From: Bog-473 sp963809715
Lineage (GTDB): Bacteria; Actinomycetota; Acidimicrobiia; Acidimicrobiales; RAAP-2
DNA length: 64,000 bases
Assembly (NCBI GenBank): GCA_963809715.1
Contig: CAWEKO010000005.1
Span: 1-64,000 of the forward strand
Reading direction: 5' to 3'
In this document: positions 36,332-45,363 of the stretch, piece by piece
How positions within the stretch are numbered: the first letter of the stretch is position 1
Layout of the letters: each line of letters opens with the position of its first letter
Notes under the pieces: generated by a model
Told to the model about the DNA's origin: nothing
Seen by the model: only the letters and a program-made list of their open reading frames with translations
Databases searched by the model: none
Program-made: the position numbers and the translations under genes

Positions 36332-38758
36332 TTGACGTCCGTCGGGATGGTGTTCGAAGCACAGCTGCGGCACCGATGGCGTTCGTGGCTCGCAATCACG
36401 ATCTTGATCAGCTTGGTTGGCGGCGTGGTCATGGCTGCCATTGCCGCTGGGCAGCGCACTGATTCGGCCATCCCGAGGTTCGTGGCAGCCCACGGCTTCG
36501 ACGCAGAGGTCTACTCAAGCCTGCCCGCCCCGGGGATCGCCCGACTGCCCGAGGTCGCGTCGGCCACGCCCGTGATCGGCCCCGACAACGGCCCGCCGAA
36601 GTGCGCCTGCACGCATCCGATCGCTCTGTCCAACTTCGGAGTGGCCGCGCTCAAGACCGGAGGGAGGGCGGTCTTCAATCTGGTGTCGGGCCGACTGCCG
36701 GATCCTTCGAACCCCAACGAGGTCGTAGCTTCGTACACGCTCCAGCACGACGAGGGGGTGCAGCTCGGGAGCATCATCAGCGTGCCGTTCTACAGTCGGT
36801 CTCAAGCCTCGGCCGTGAACAATGCCACCGGGACTCCGCCTCCACCAACGGGCCCGACGGTTGCCCTTACGGTGGTCGGGTTCGAGGCGACGGAGTTCGA
36901 CTTTCCTTCTGGCGCGGCCCCCGACTACCTCTTGTGGGCCTCCCCCGCATTCACGCGCGAGGTTCTTCCCCGAGTCGGGGCCAGTCACATTTACTTCGTG
37001 CGTCTCAGGCATGGGGCGGCCGATCTCCCTCGCTTCGATGCTGCTGCGAGTGCGCTAGGCCCGCACACGATCTTCGTCCAGAACGTGGACGGCCAGGTCG
37101 CATCGGTCGAAGCGTCCGTGCACCCCCAGGCGATCGGCTGGTGGCTGCTGGCAGCGCTGGCCGCCCTCGTCGGACTCGCGGTCGTTGGGCAGGCATTAGG
37201 GCGTCAGAGCATCGCCGAGAGCGAGGAATACCCGACGTTGGTCGCACTAGGCCTGGAGCGCCGACAGTTGGTCGCGCTGGGCGTCGCACGCAGTCTGGCG
37301 GTGGGGCTCGCGGGCGCCGTGGGCGCTGTGGCCATTGCCACCCTGCTCTCCCCGATCGCTCCGCTCGGCGAGGCGCGTGCCGCCGAGACTTCGACCGGAA
37401 TCACCTTCGATGCGCTAGTCCTGACGCTCGGCGCGCTCGTGACGGTCGCAATTGCGGTCGCGCTCGGCATCTGGCCTGCCGTGCGGGCGAGTCGGACCGC
37501 GCACGCGAGCAACTCGATCGTCGATGCGAAGCCTTCGAAGCTGCCCGGTCTTCTGGGATCGATGGGCGCACCGCCAAGCATGGAGATCGGTGTCCGCAAC
37601 GCGCTCGAGCGGAGGAGCGGCGGGTCCAATGTACCGGTGGGCAGTGCGCTGCTCGGCACGGTGTTGGCCGTGGTGGCGCTCTGCGGGACGGCCGTGTTCG
37701 GCGCCAGCCTCACGCACCTCACCGCGACGCCGAAGCTGTACGGAGATCCATACCAGCTCAACATTTCGAACCCGAACGGCGGCATCCCCGACCCCAATGT
37801 ATTGCGGAACCTTGAGCACGACCGAGCAGTCACCGGCCTCACGCAGGGGATCGCTCTCCCCGCCATCACGATCGGCAAGGTCGTGGTCGGGGCCCTGGCC
37901 GGAACGGCCGTCCGGGGATCGCTCCTCATGTCCACGGTTGACGGCCACTCGCCCGACGCCAAGGGAGAGGTGGGCCTCGGCGGGACCACCATGCACGCGG
38001 TGGGCGCCCGGGTCGGCTCGGTCGTCGACGTCACCGTGTCGCTGCCTTCGGGGGGCAAGAGGACGGCGCCGTTCCGAGTGGTCGGTCAGATGTCGCTCCC
38101 CGTGGTCGGCAACGCGGTCGCGTTGGGTAACGGAGCGGTGTTCACGATGGCGGGCTACGAGGACGCCGCGTGCGCGCCGGGTCCGGCGCGAGTCTCCTGC
38201 CGAGAGGAAGTGGCGCGGTCGACGAATGGCGGTATCTTGGCCAGTTTCGTGCGTGGCCCGCGCGGGCAGGCAGCCGTCAACCGCTATCTCGACCAGTACC
38301 GGTCGATCACCACCCTCGCTCTCACCCCGACCTCGCTCATCAACTTCGGGGAGGCAGTCAACTTTCCCTTGATCTTCGGCGCCATGTTGGCGCTCTTTGG
38401 AGCGGCGACGCTGCTCCACCTGCTGGTCGTCAGCATCTCGCGCCGTCGACGAGAGGTGGGGCTCCTCAAGGTGGTGGGGTTTGTGAACCGCCAGGTCGCC
38501 TCGACCGTGGCATGGCAGGCAACGTCACTCGCCGTGGTCGGCATTGTGATCGGCGTCCCCGTGGGGATCGTGGTCGGTCGGGCAGTGTGGCTGATGTTCG
38601 CCAACAACCTGGGCGCCGTTCCCGTCTCCGTGGTGCCGGTCGGGCTCATCGGCGCCCTGATCGCGGCGGTCCTGGTCGGAGCCAATCTCATCGCTCTGGC
38701 TCCCGCGCTCGTGGCGACACGCTCCAAGCCGCGCGACCTCCTGCGAACGGCCGAGTGA
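36332..38758 (+). CDS. FtsX-like ABC transporter permease (MacB type, duplicated FtsX domain)
   Basis: The 808-residue product starts at TTG 36332 behind GGAGGAGGG. The first membrane helix (about 18-38) is followed by a large extracytoplasmic domain, three helices near 265-390 and a second set at the C-terminus (LLHLLVVSISRRRREVGLLKVVGF, typical FtsX sequence). Two FtsX halves are visible. No ATP-binding partner lies in its cassette, so it either uses one encoded elsewhere or is incomplete cargo. It is the only gene in its segment. Confidence 0.85.
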   Translation: MTSVGMVFEAQLRHRWRSWLAITILISLVGGVVMAAIAAGQRTDSAIPRFVAAHGFDAEVYSSLPAPGIARLPEVASATPVIGPDNGPPKCACTHPIALSNFGVAALKTGGRAVFNLVSGRLPDPSNPNEVVASYTLQHDEGVQLGSIISVPFYSRSQASAVNNATGTPPPPTGPTVALTVVGFEATEFDFPSGAAPDYLLWASPAFTREVLPRVGASHIYFVRLRHGAADLPRFDAAASALGPHTIFVQNVDGQVASVEASVHPQAIGWWLLAALAALVGLAVVGQALGRQSIAESEEYPTLVALGLERRQLVALGVARSLAVGLAGAVGAVAIATLLSPIAPLGEARAAETSTGITFDALVLTLGALVTVAIAVALGIWPAVRASRTAHASNSIVDAKPSKLPGLLGSMGAPPSMEIGVRNALERRSGGSNVPVGSALLGTVLAVVALCGTAVFGASLTHLTATPKLYGDPYQLNISNPNGGIPDPNVLRNLEHDRAVTGLTQGIALPAITIGKVVVGALAGTAVRGSLLMSTVDGHSPDAKGEVGLGGTTMHAVGARVGSVVDVTVSLPSGGKRTAPFRVVGQMSLPVVGNAVALGNGAVFTMAGYEDAACAPGPARVSCREEVARSTNGGILASFVRGPRGQAAVNRYLDQYRSITTLALTPTSLINFGEAVNFPLIFGAMLALFGAATLLHLLVVSISRRRREVGLLKVVGFVNRQVASTVAWQATSLAVVGIVIGVPVGIVVGRAVWLMFANNLGAVPVSVVPVGLIGALIAAVLVGANLIALAPALVATRSKPRDLLRTAE

Positions 38759-38862
38759 CCTGACATGGATAGTGGACCATGCGACCGTTGCCGTCGGACG
38801 TGATGCTGACACAACACCCGGCAACACTCGGTACCTTCAGCGGCCTTCTCGTGGTGTTTGCC

Positions 38863-38913
38863 GTCCCAACACTGTCCTAGCAATTGAGTCCCAGTCCGTC
38901 CCGTCTAGTCCCG
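38863..38913 (+). repeat. arm-site array X (boundary with degenerate core)
   Basis: Boxes at 38863 (GTCCCAAC), 38874 (GTCCTAG), 38888 (GTCCCA), 38898 (GTCCCG) and 38908 (GTCCCG): spacing 11, 14, 10 and 10 bp, identical to arrays B and D. Inverted GGGAC boxes lie at 38971 and 38981. Only CTCG and a few scattered matches remain of a core near 39019. Confidence 0.65.
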
Positions 38914-39060
38914 GTGAGTACAAGCCAAGCCACGAGACGGGCTTCCGACGAGGACGGAGAGGGGCATTACGGGACCCAGTGGGACCGGGTGGGTTTCCAT
39001 TGATCTACCTGACGGACCCTCGCAGCAGTCGCAGAGCCGGCTCATCTTTCAGGTGCGCCC

Positions 39061-39107
39061 GTCCCTACACCCGGTCCAACCATTTCGGGCGAACAGCGAA
39101 AATACGC
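39061..39107 (+). repeat. left-arm sequence after boundary X
   Basis: GTCCCTAC (39061), GGTCCAAC (39073), then ATTTCGGGC and GAACAGCGAAAATACGCG match the block at 29415-29462 downstream of tRNA-Thr. It confirms that a cassette left end begins here although the core is lost. Confidence 0.55.
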
Positions 39108-39330
39108 GTCGAGCTCGGATTCGGCCAGGAGCTTCTTCAGCCGGGTGTTCTTGGCCTCGAGCTCTTTGAACCGTTTAGCGTGACTCGCCTTCATCCCTCC
39201 GTATTGCGCTAGCCAGCGGTGCGATGTCCACTCAGCGATCTGGAGGTGCCGGCGGACCTGTCGAGTTCTGCTCCACCGGCCAAGAACTCGTCGCTCACTC
39301 GCGCAGGGCCTCACCCGCAGCGAACGCCCC
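39108..39330 (-). pseudogene. IS3-family transposase OrfA fragment
   Basis: The minus strand encodes HLQIAEWTSHRWLAQYGGMK and FKELEAKNTRLKKLLAESELD, the HTH and leucine-zipper part of IS3 OrfA. The preceding SDEFLAGGAELDR piece is in another frame. OrfB is absent and the fragment ends at the left-arm sequence. A second decayed minus-strand remnant of unknown family (DFHQSNWKFPCDPTLGQLYS) follows at about 39300-39420. Confidence 0.7.
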
Positions 39331-39501
39331 GAGGGCCTTATAGGCGTCGAAGCGGTCGGCGGAATACAACTGGCCCAGCGTGGGATCGCAAGGAAATTTC
39401 CAGTTCGACTGGTGGAAGTCGGCGATATTCTCGGGCGCGTTAGCCAGGCACACCCGCCTTGATGATCACCAGCTGACCGTAATCCTTGTTCCACATAACG
39501 G

Positions 39502-40977
39502 TCACTTCTTAGCGGTTGCTGGCGCAAACTCGGTCGGCAGCTCCCCGACCGCCGAGTCCAAGGCGGGCGTAATTGGGGTGCGGTCCATACCGAAGAAGGC
39601 GATGAGGCAACCGACCCCGGCAAAGGCCGCGCCGAACCAAAACGCGATTGAGAAGCCGTGCGTGAGTGCGTCCGCCATGGTGGACGGCCCATGCCCATGT
39701 GAGCCGATGAACCTGGTCGTCGCTGCAACCGCGAGCGAAGAGAGGACGGCTACCCCGAGAGCCCCGCCAATCTGTTGCGTCGTGGTTATCAACCCTGATG
39801 CGACGCCAGCCTCATTCGGGGCAACGCCGCTCACCGCTCCGATGGTTACCGGTACGAACGAGAGCCCAAGGCCGACACCGGCCAAGAGAAATCCGGGAAG
39901 CAAGGTGCCGAGGTATGTGCCCTGTGGCGAAATCTGGGCGAAGTAGATTAGGCCGCCCGCTGCAAGAGCCATGCCCACGGTCATCACGAGTCGAACGCCG
40001 ATCTTTGCGACCAACGATTGAGCGGCCCCGGCCGCGACGATGATCGCTCCGGCGATCGCCAGATAACCGACACCCGTCTTGAGTGCTGAATATCCAAGGA
40101 CCTGTTGCATATAGAGGGACAGGAAATAAAACATCGAGAAGATTGAGGCTCCGAGCGTAAGCGAAACCAGGTTGGACACACTCAGGCTCCGATTGCCAAA
40201 GATAGACAAGGGAACTAGAGCGGATTTCGTCCGGCGTTCGATGACGACGAACAACGCGATCAGGACGAGAGACGCGGCAAGAATTCCGAGGGTCTTGGCA
40301 GAGCCCCAGCCCCAGCTGGTGCTCTTCACTAGGGCAAAGACCATCAAGACGAGGCCGGCGGTCAGTGTGATTGCGCCTGGGAAGTCGAATCCCCGGTTCT
40401 CGTCCTCAGCGAGGGAGTGTGTGAGGAAGAAGAAGCTCGCGAGCACGACGACCGCGCCGATTGGGACATTCACGTAGAAGATCCATTGCCAGCCGAACTC
40501 CTGCGTGAGGACGCCGCCGAGCAGGACGCCAAATGCGCCGCCGGCCCCGGCGATCGCACCCCAAATGCTCAGGGCCGTGTTCCGCTCCCGACCCTCGACG
40601 AACGTCACGGTCAGGATGGAAAGTGCCGCGGGAGACAAGAGCGCGGCCCCGAGCCCCTGCACGGCACGGGCAGTCACCAACCAGCCGCTCGATGTCGCAA
40701 GTCCGCAAAAGAGGGAGGCCGTGGTGAAGACGACCACGCCCGTCACGAAGACCCGGCGCCTTCCCAGCTTGTCGGCCACCCGTCCGCCGAGCATCAAAAA
40801 ACCACCGAAAAACAATGCGTAGGCATTCAAGACCCACAGCAGGTTCTGCTCGGAGAAACGTAGGCCGCGCTGAATCGAAGGCAGCGCGACGTTCACGATC
40901 GAGACATCGAGAATTACCATGAACTGGGCCACACAGATGACCGCCAAGGCGAACCATTTGCGCGAGTCACTTGTCAT
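39502..40977 (-). CDS. MFS drug exporter, DHA2 (EmrB/QacA) family
   Basis: The 491-residue product has 14 predicted membrane helices. MFS motifs are LDVSIVNVALPSI (motif D1), GGRVADKLGRRRVF (motif A), ARAVQGLGAALLSPAAL (motif B) and GPxxGGVL-like GVLLGGVL (motif C). It uses the proton gradient to export drugs or similar compounds. Lower GC and codon use unlike the housekeeping genes suggest transfer. It is the only intact gene of its cassette; no adjacent regulator is seen. Confidence 0.92.
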   Translation of the reverse strand: MTSDSRKWFALAVICVAQFMVILDVSIVNVALPSIQRGLRFSEQNLLWVLNAYALFFGGFLMLGGRVADKLGRRRVFVTGVVVFTTASLFCGLATSSGWLVTARAVQGLGAALLSPAALSILTVTFVEGRERNTALSIWGAIAGAGGAFGVLLGGVLTQEFGWQWIFYVNVPIGAVVVLASFFFLTHSLAEDENRGFDFPGAITLTAGLVLMVFALVKSTSWGWGSAKTLGILAASLVLIALFVVIERRTKSALVPLSIFGNRSLSVSNLVSLTLGASIFSMFYFLSLYMQQVLGYSALKTGVGYLAIAGAIIVAAGAAQSLVAKIGVRLVMTVGMALAAGGLIYFAQISPQGTYLGTLLPGFLLAGVGLGLSFVPVTIGAVSGVAPNEAGVASGLITTTQQIGGALGVAVLSSLAVAATTRFIGSHGHGPSTMADALTHGFSIAFWFGAAFAGVGCLIAFFGMDRTPITPALDSAVGELPTEFAPATAKK

Positions 40978-41372
40978 GCTTCCTCCCGTCGCTCAGCCAT
41001 CCATCTCGGGCTTGTTGGCGGGATTCGGTCATCGAAGACCGCCAGACGCAGAGCCCCTTGTCGAGACAGATTATGGAGTGTTGGCCGCTGCCGAGACAGT
41101 CTCAGCATGATCGAGCTCGAAGAGGCGTCCACCAGGTAATGAGAAGGCGAGCGGACCAGCCCAAGTTCGCGCCACGGCCTTTCTTCTGCCCCGAGGTGTG
41201 CTGCGTCACTCCGTGACGACGAACGGGTCGCTTGGAATTCGACACCTGGAGTCGAGAAATTCCCTCGAGTTCAATGGGCGCGCCCTCGTCCGAGTGTGGG
41301 CCGAGATGGGACAGCATGCCATCACTACTGGACTTCAGGTTGTGCTATGGCGCCATTCAACGGCCCAGCGGT
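40978..41372. other. spacer upstream of the MFS gene
   Basis: About 400 bp with the MFS promoter region but no supported gene. Short frames on both strands look random. No TetR or MarR gene is recognisable. Confidence 0.5.
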
Positions 41373-41423
41373 GTCCCAACTTCGTCCCAACAATTGGGTC
41401 CCGGAGCGTCCCGCTGCGTGCCG
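41373..41423 (+). repeat. arm-site array, boundary D
   Basis: Boxes at 41373 (GTCCCAAC), 41384 (GTCCCAAC), 41398 (GTCCCG), 41408 (GTCCCG) and 41418 (GTGCCG), spaced 11, 14, 10 and 10 bp. One inverted GGGAC lies at 41490. The distance from first box to core is 145 bp, against 146 at boundary B. Confidence 0.7.
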
Positions 41424-41517
41424 GTGGATCTCCCATCGATCGCCGACCCTCACAGTGCTTGGACGGACTGGGATTCGGAGGAACCTGCTGGGACGCAGCG
41501 AGATGCTGTCGAACCCC

Positions 41518-41534
41518 CTCGTAATGCGCAGGTC
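41518..41534 (+). repeat. attachment core, copy D (truncated)
   Basis: Only CTCGTAATGCGCAGGTC (17 bp) matches copy A; the sequence then changes to GTAGGATCGG. The DHFR-like gene ends 11 bp beyond, so the cassette left end was probably deleted or the crossover used only this part. Confidence 0.75.
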
Positions 41535-41544
41535 GTAGGATCGG

Positions 41545-42201
41545 TCATCGACGCGCGAGAGTCAAGTGGGTGACGCCGCTCGGTGACGAGACCGCCTCGA
41601 TGTCGTAGCGCTCGTCGACGCTCCCGACGCCGTCCCACAGGCGGACGCCACGGCCCAACAGGATCGGCACCTGCACTACGTGGAGCGTGTCAATGAGGTC
41701 GGCGGCGAGGAAGTCGCGGACGACCGTGGGGCCACCGCCGATGCGCACGTCGAGGTCCCCGGCAGCCTCCCGGGCGAGGTCGAGCGCTTCCTGCGGGCTG
41801 GCGTCGACGAAGTGGAAGACGGTGCCGCCCTCCATTTCGATCGACGGGCGCTGGTGATGAGTGAGCACGAACACCGGCGTGTGAAACGGCGGGTTCGGCC
41901 CCCACCAGCCGCGCCACTCGTCCTCAGAGCCGACATCGACCCAGGGGCCGGTCTGCACACCGAACTTGCCCCGGCCCATGATCTCGGCACCAATGCCGAG
42001 GCCATGGCGTTCGGCGAACGAGTTGTCGACACCCAAGGTGCCACCGGGCTTGCCGACCATCGAGCACCAGAATCGGGTGGCGAACATCCACTCGTGCAGG
42101 CGGTTCCCGGCATGACCGAACGGGGCATCGAACCTGATGCCGGCGCCGGTCCCGAACCCGTCTAAGGAGATCGAGAAGTTGTGAACACGAACCTGGGACA
42201 T
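41545..42201 (-). CDS. dihydrofolate-reductase-like (RibD C-terminal) protein
   Basis: The 218-residue product starts at ATG 42201 with GGGAGG upstream. It has the RibD_C/DHFR-like fold: VHNFSISLDGFGTG, EIMGRGKFG, FVLTHHQRPSIEMEGG, VRIGGGPTVVRDFL and HVVQVPILLGRGVRLW. Such stand-alone proteins are NADPH-dependent reductases of unknown substrate, not folate enzymes as a rule. First gene inside the last cassette, with its 3' end at the truncated core. Confidence 0.88.
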   Translation of the reverse strand: MSQVRVHNFSISLDGFGTGAGIRFDAPFGHAGNRLHEWMFATRFWCSMVGKPGGTLGVDNSFAERHGLGIGAEIMGRGKFGVQTGPWVDVGSEDEWRGWWGPNPPFHTPVFVLTHHQRPSIEMEGGTVFHFVDASPQEALDLAREAAGDLDVRIGGGPTVVRDFLAADLIDTLHVVQVPILLGRGVRLWDGVGSVDERYDIEAVSSPSGVTHLTLARR

Positions 42202-42435
42202 GGCTGCCTCCCGACAATCGATTCTCGAACTAACAGGTTCGCACGAGATCGACCACTCGTACGATCGCGCGCCTACCCCGCTCCGAGAGGGCCATTCCGC
42301 CGGGCGAGGCCCGCCTGTACCTGACGCGCCGCAGGGTGACACCCAGAGCCGGTCACTGTTCGGGGGCAGGTGCCAGCACGGTGCGGCCCTGGTTGCCCTT
42401 CCTTGGAGCGTCTGCGTTCATTAGTCTCGGCAAAC

Positions 42436-43176
42436 GTGGTCATTACGCGGTATCGCTGGACCGGTCGTTCGGGTCATGGCACAGCGGCGATGGCCACGTT
42501 GGTTGTTCTCAGCGTCATCTTCATCGCGACGGGAGTTTCGAACGCAGTTGCGTCCGCCGGTTCCCCTCAGAGCCTTCGAACGACTGAGCTACGGATTTCG
42601 CAAGCGGTACCGGCCCTGGTTTCAGCGTCAAGTTTGCTTCGACAAGAATGTGCCGTAGCGGCCACTCGATTGGGGTTCGCGGTGCCTTGTCCGGGGCTCG
42701 TGCCTTCGCTGTCGGGTCGTGCGATGTCGTGCCCTGCGTCAGTTGGCGCAGCCACATCTACTCCGTGTGTGGGGCGGGAAGGATTAACCGCCTATCCGAT
42801 CTTCTACCTCTCGTTCTCCGGGTTCGATGTGCCCAACCACTATTCCGGAGTGGACGGCAAACCAGTTGGCCAAGTGCGTCTCGAAGCCCACCAATTGGCC
42901 GATGATCCACTGAACCTGCCTTGTATCGGCGGTGAACGCATCGGAACCGCACGGCTCGCGGCCTGGATGACCACCGAGTTCGTCTGTTCAAATGACAGCC
43001 TGCGAGCCCAGCGGGAAGCTCGGCATGGAGAGGGTGATTATGTTGGTCACCTCGCACTCGAATGGGAGGCTCACGGGATCCGCTACGTTGCCAGTGCGCA
43101 TGGTCATACGACCGCGAATCTGATCCTCCTGAAGAAGCTCGTTCAATCGATTGTCTTGACGCCGCCGAGCAAGTAA
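42436..43176 (+). CDS. hypothetical exported or membrane-anchored protein
   Basis: About 246 residues from GTG 42436, with ATG 42490 as an equal alternative. A hydrophobic segment (LVVLSVIFIATGVSNAVASA) acts as a signal or anchor. The remaining domain has several cysteines (QECAVAA, VPCPGL, SCPASV, LPCIGG, FVCSND) and a C-terminal helix (ILLKKLVQSIVL). I do not recognise the family. It is divergent from the DHFR-like gene. Confidence 0.6.
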   Translation: MVITRYRWTGRSGHGTAAMATLVVLSVIFIATGVSNAVASAGSPQSLRTTELRISQAVPALVSASSLLRQECAVAATRLGFAVPCPGLVPSLSGRAMSCPASVGAATSTPCVGREGLTAYPIFYLSFSGFDVPNHYSGVDGKPVGQVRLEAHQLADDPLNLPCIGGERIGTARLAAWMTTEFVCSNDSLRAQREARHGEGDYVGHLALEWEAHGIRYVASAHGHTTANLILLKKLVQSIVLTPPSK

Positions 43177-43301
43177 TCGAGTTGACCGCCATCTTTCGTG
43201 GCTAGCCCGAAGTGCCGCAGGGTGGCGCTATGCCGGCAGCGTACTGGGTCACTCCCCGCCTTTACGGTATCGGCTCGCTGCGAGTGGACCGGGCGACTGG
43301 A

Positions 43302-44057
43302 TCACACTTCGTGGAGCATCCAGACGTTCGGTTCCCAATATGAACCCACACCATCGTGGACCTGGAGCGGTGCGAGCCCCGAGGGAAAGACGTACTCGCC
43401 ATCCTCCGGAAAAGTCATGTCGGTCCAGCGCTCCCAATCGTCCACTGGCCATTCGATCCGCATGGACTTGGGTGCCGGCCGCAGGATGGTCGCACCCAAT
43501 CGGGCATGCACCCGTAGCCAAGAGTCGAAAGGCAGAGCGTCGCTTCGCTCCCAATAGGCGTACCGCTCGATCGGAATGAGCGGGTACCGATCCTTCCAGC
43601 TAGGGCGGACCGGGGCGACGAGAGGAAATAGCTCTGCTCGACGGGCCACCTCTGCCATCGCTTGAAGCACTGGCCGACTCAGGCCCCGTCCTTGGTGGTC
43701 GGTGGTTACTTCGGCCGCCAGTGCTGAAAGGGCGGTCGGCCCTCCGAGACCATCGACTGCCCGTAGCCCTACGTCGTCGATCCCATGCGGGAGGTCGTCA
43801 AGCGAACCGTCCCACCGAAATGGGATTGTCCTTCCTCGAGCCACCACCTGCTCAATGTTGCGATCGAAGAACAGAATCTGGAGGTGTGCGTACCGGGGGA
43901 ACAAGGCACCGAAGTATGTGCCACTGTCGTTTCCGTGGTTGTTGTATTCCGGCCACACGTCTAGAAACGATGAGCGGGCGTCCTCCCAGAGATCGGGCCG
44001 CTCTTCTGCAGTGAATGCGACGACGGAGCCGTCGGTGGGAAGATCCAATCCCTCCAT
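43302..44057 (-). CDS. GNAT-like acetyltransferase
   Basis: The 251-residue product has a GNAT core around ALAAEVTTDHQGRGLSRPVLQAMAEVARR, where QGRGLS is the acetyl-CoA pyrophosphate loop. The family also carries a conserved N-terminal part (FLDVWPEYNNHGNDSGTYFG) and a Trp-rich C-terminal half (ERYAYWERSDALPFDSWLRVH). Substrate unknown. Base composition is lower in GC than the core genes. Confidence 0.75.
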   Translation of the reverse strand: MEGLDLPTDGSVVAFTAEERPDLWEDARSSFLDVWPEYNNHGNDSGTYFGALFPRYAHLQILFFDRNIEQVVARGRTIPFRWDGSLDDLPHGIDDVGLRAVDGLGGPTALSALAAEVTTDHQGRGLSRPVLQAMAEVARRAELFPLVAPVRPSWKDRYPLIPIERYAYWERSDALPFDSWLRVHARLGATILRPAPKSMRIEWPVDDWERWTDMTFPEDGEYVFPSGLAPLQVHDGVGSYWEPNVWMLHEV

Positions 44058-44225
44058 TTCTTCATCATGCCGTCCTCGGAACCATCGTGAGGTGTCATTG
44101 TTGACGGCTGAATATTGCCGACTTGCAAATAGACCGTCACAAGAAGACGCGAACCCTGTTGTAAGTCACCTACGGCCCGGCCCGGCCCGGCGAATGGGGG
44201 CACACCCTGAGGCGGCATCTTTCGT

Positions 44226-44633
44226 TCAGATGAGTTGAATGAGCCCAGCCGAAGTTGGCGTGAAGCCACACGATTGGAAATAGAACTTCCCGAGTTCCTC
44301 GTCGAAGTCAACATGCAGCCACTCACAGCCTGATCTCTGGCATTCGGACCGCACGATCTCAATCATCTGAGTACCGATGCCCCGGCTGCGGTCCGTATTG
44401 GCAACCATCGTGTCTTGAATCCAAGAATGTTTAAACCCATCCCACACGACATTGACAAATCCGACGAGGCGTCTGTCATCTCGTGCAACGACCCAACCGA
44501 GACTGTGCTTAGCGAGGAGGTCATTCCAGTTCCATTGGTCGTCGGAGTACGCCCGAATCTCGAAGGCTTCGGCGTGGAGTCCGTTGACCTCGGCATTCTC
44601 AAAGGACCCGCGCCATTCGCATTTGACAGGCAT
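44226..44633 (-). CDS. GNAT-family N-acetyltransferase
   Basis: The 135-residue product has the single-domain GNAT pattern: VARDDRRLVGFVNVVWDG (beta2-3), DTMVANTDRSRGIGTQMIEIV (acetyl-CoA loop SRGIGT) and FYFQSCGF near the end. Small-molecule or protein acetylation; substrate unknown. It is divergent from the DinB gene, with 111 bp between. Confidence 0.88.
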   Translation of the reverse strand: MPVKCEWRGSFENAEVNGLHAEAFEIRAYSDDQWNWNDLLAKHSLGWVVARDDRRLVGFVNVVWDGFKHSWIQDTMVANTDRSRGIGTQMIEIVRSECQRSGCEWLHVDFDEELGKFYFQSCGFTPTSAGLIQLI

Positions 44634-44744
44634 GCGCGGAGAATATCTGGAACGCCCGACGGTGCGCCTGTTGCCGGCGTGCGGGGCGAGGCAGCCTCCG
44701 CTGAACTGGCAGGTTCCGGCCTCTTTCGATGCGATACTCGATCC

Positions 44745-45314
44745 ATGCCGCTAAACGCTCCTCTGATCCAAAGTGAACACGAAGGCCTGCTTGCCTTCCT
44801 CGAACACCAGCGTGAAGCAGTTCGCAATGCCACATTCGGATTGCATGAGGATCAAGCACGCCTCCAGCCAACACCGAGTGGGCTGAGCCTCGGAGGGCTC
44901 GTGAAGCACCTCACGGATGCAGAACACGGCTGGGTCGATCGCATCCTGGGCGTACCGCCAAGTGACACGGCTTTCGAGGACTACATGGCAAGTTTTGTCC
45001 TCTTAGAGGATGAGACGTTGGCTGCAGTCCTCGTGCAGTACGGAGAGACGTGTGCACAAACCGATACTGTGATCAGTGAAATCGGCGACTTGGGGCGTCG
45101 CGTACCGCTTCCCGAGGCACCTTGGTTTCCTGATCCCGAGGACTGCACAGTCCGATGGATCCTGCTCCACCTCATCGAAGAAACCGCACGACATGCTGGG
45201 CATGCCGACATCATCCGCGAGGCTCTCGACGGAGCACTGAGTGGTCCACTCATGGCAGCAGCAGAGGGATGGCCCGGAGACGGGTGGATCAAACCGTGGC
45301 GGCCAACGAACTGA
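44745..45314 (+). CDS. DinB-family (DUF664) metal-dependent protein
   Basis: The 189-residue product starts at ATG 44745. It has the four-helix DinB fold with metal His residues in LGGLVKHLTDAEHGWVDRIL and LIEETARHAGHADIIREALDG. The C-terminus PGDGWIKPW is typical of DUF664. Family members include mycothiol- or bacillithiol-dependent transferases. Function here is unassigned. It converges with the lipoprotein gene. Confidence 0.9.
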   Translation: MPLNAPLIQSEHEGLLAFLEHQREAVRNATFGLHEDQARLQPTPSGLSLGGLVKHLTDAEHGWVDRILGVPPSDTAFEDYMASFVLLEDETLAAVLVQYGETCAQTDTVISEIGDLGRRVPLPEAPWFPDPEDCTVRWILLHLIEETARHAGHADIIREALDGALSGPLMAAAEGWPGDGWIKPWRPTN

Positions 45315-45363
45315 CCATCGGCCGCGATGGTCTCCAAGCCGGCGTGCGGGACATTGAGCAACC

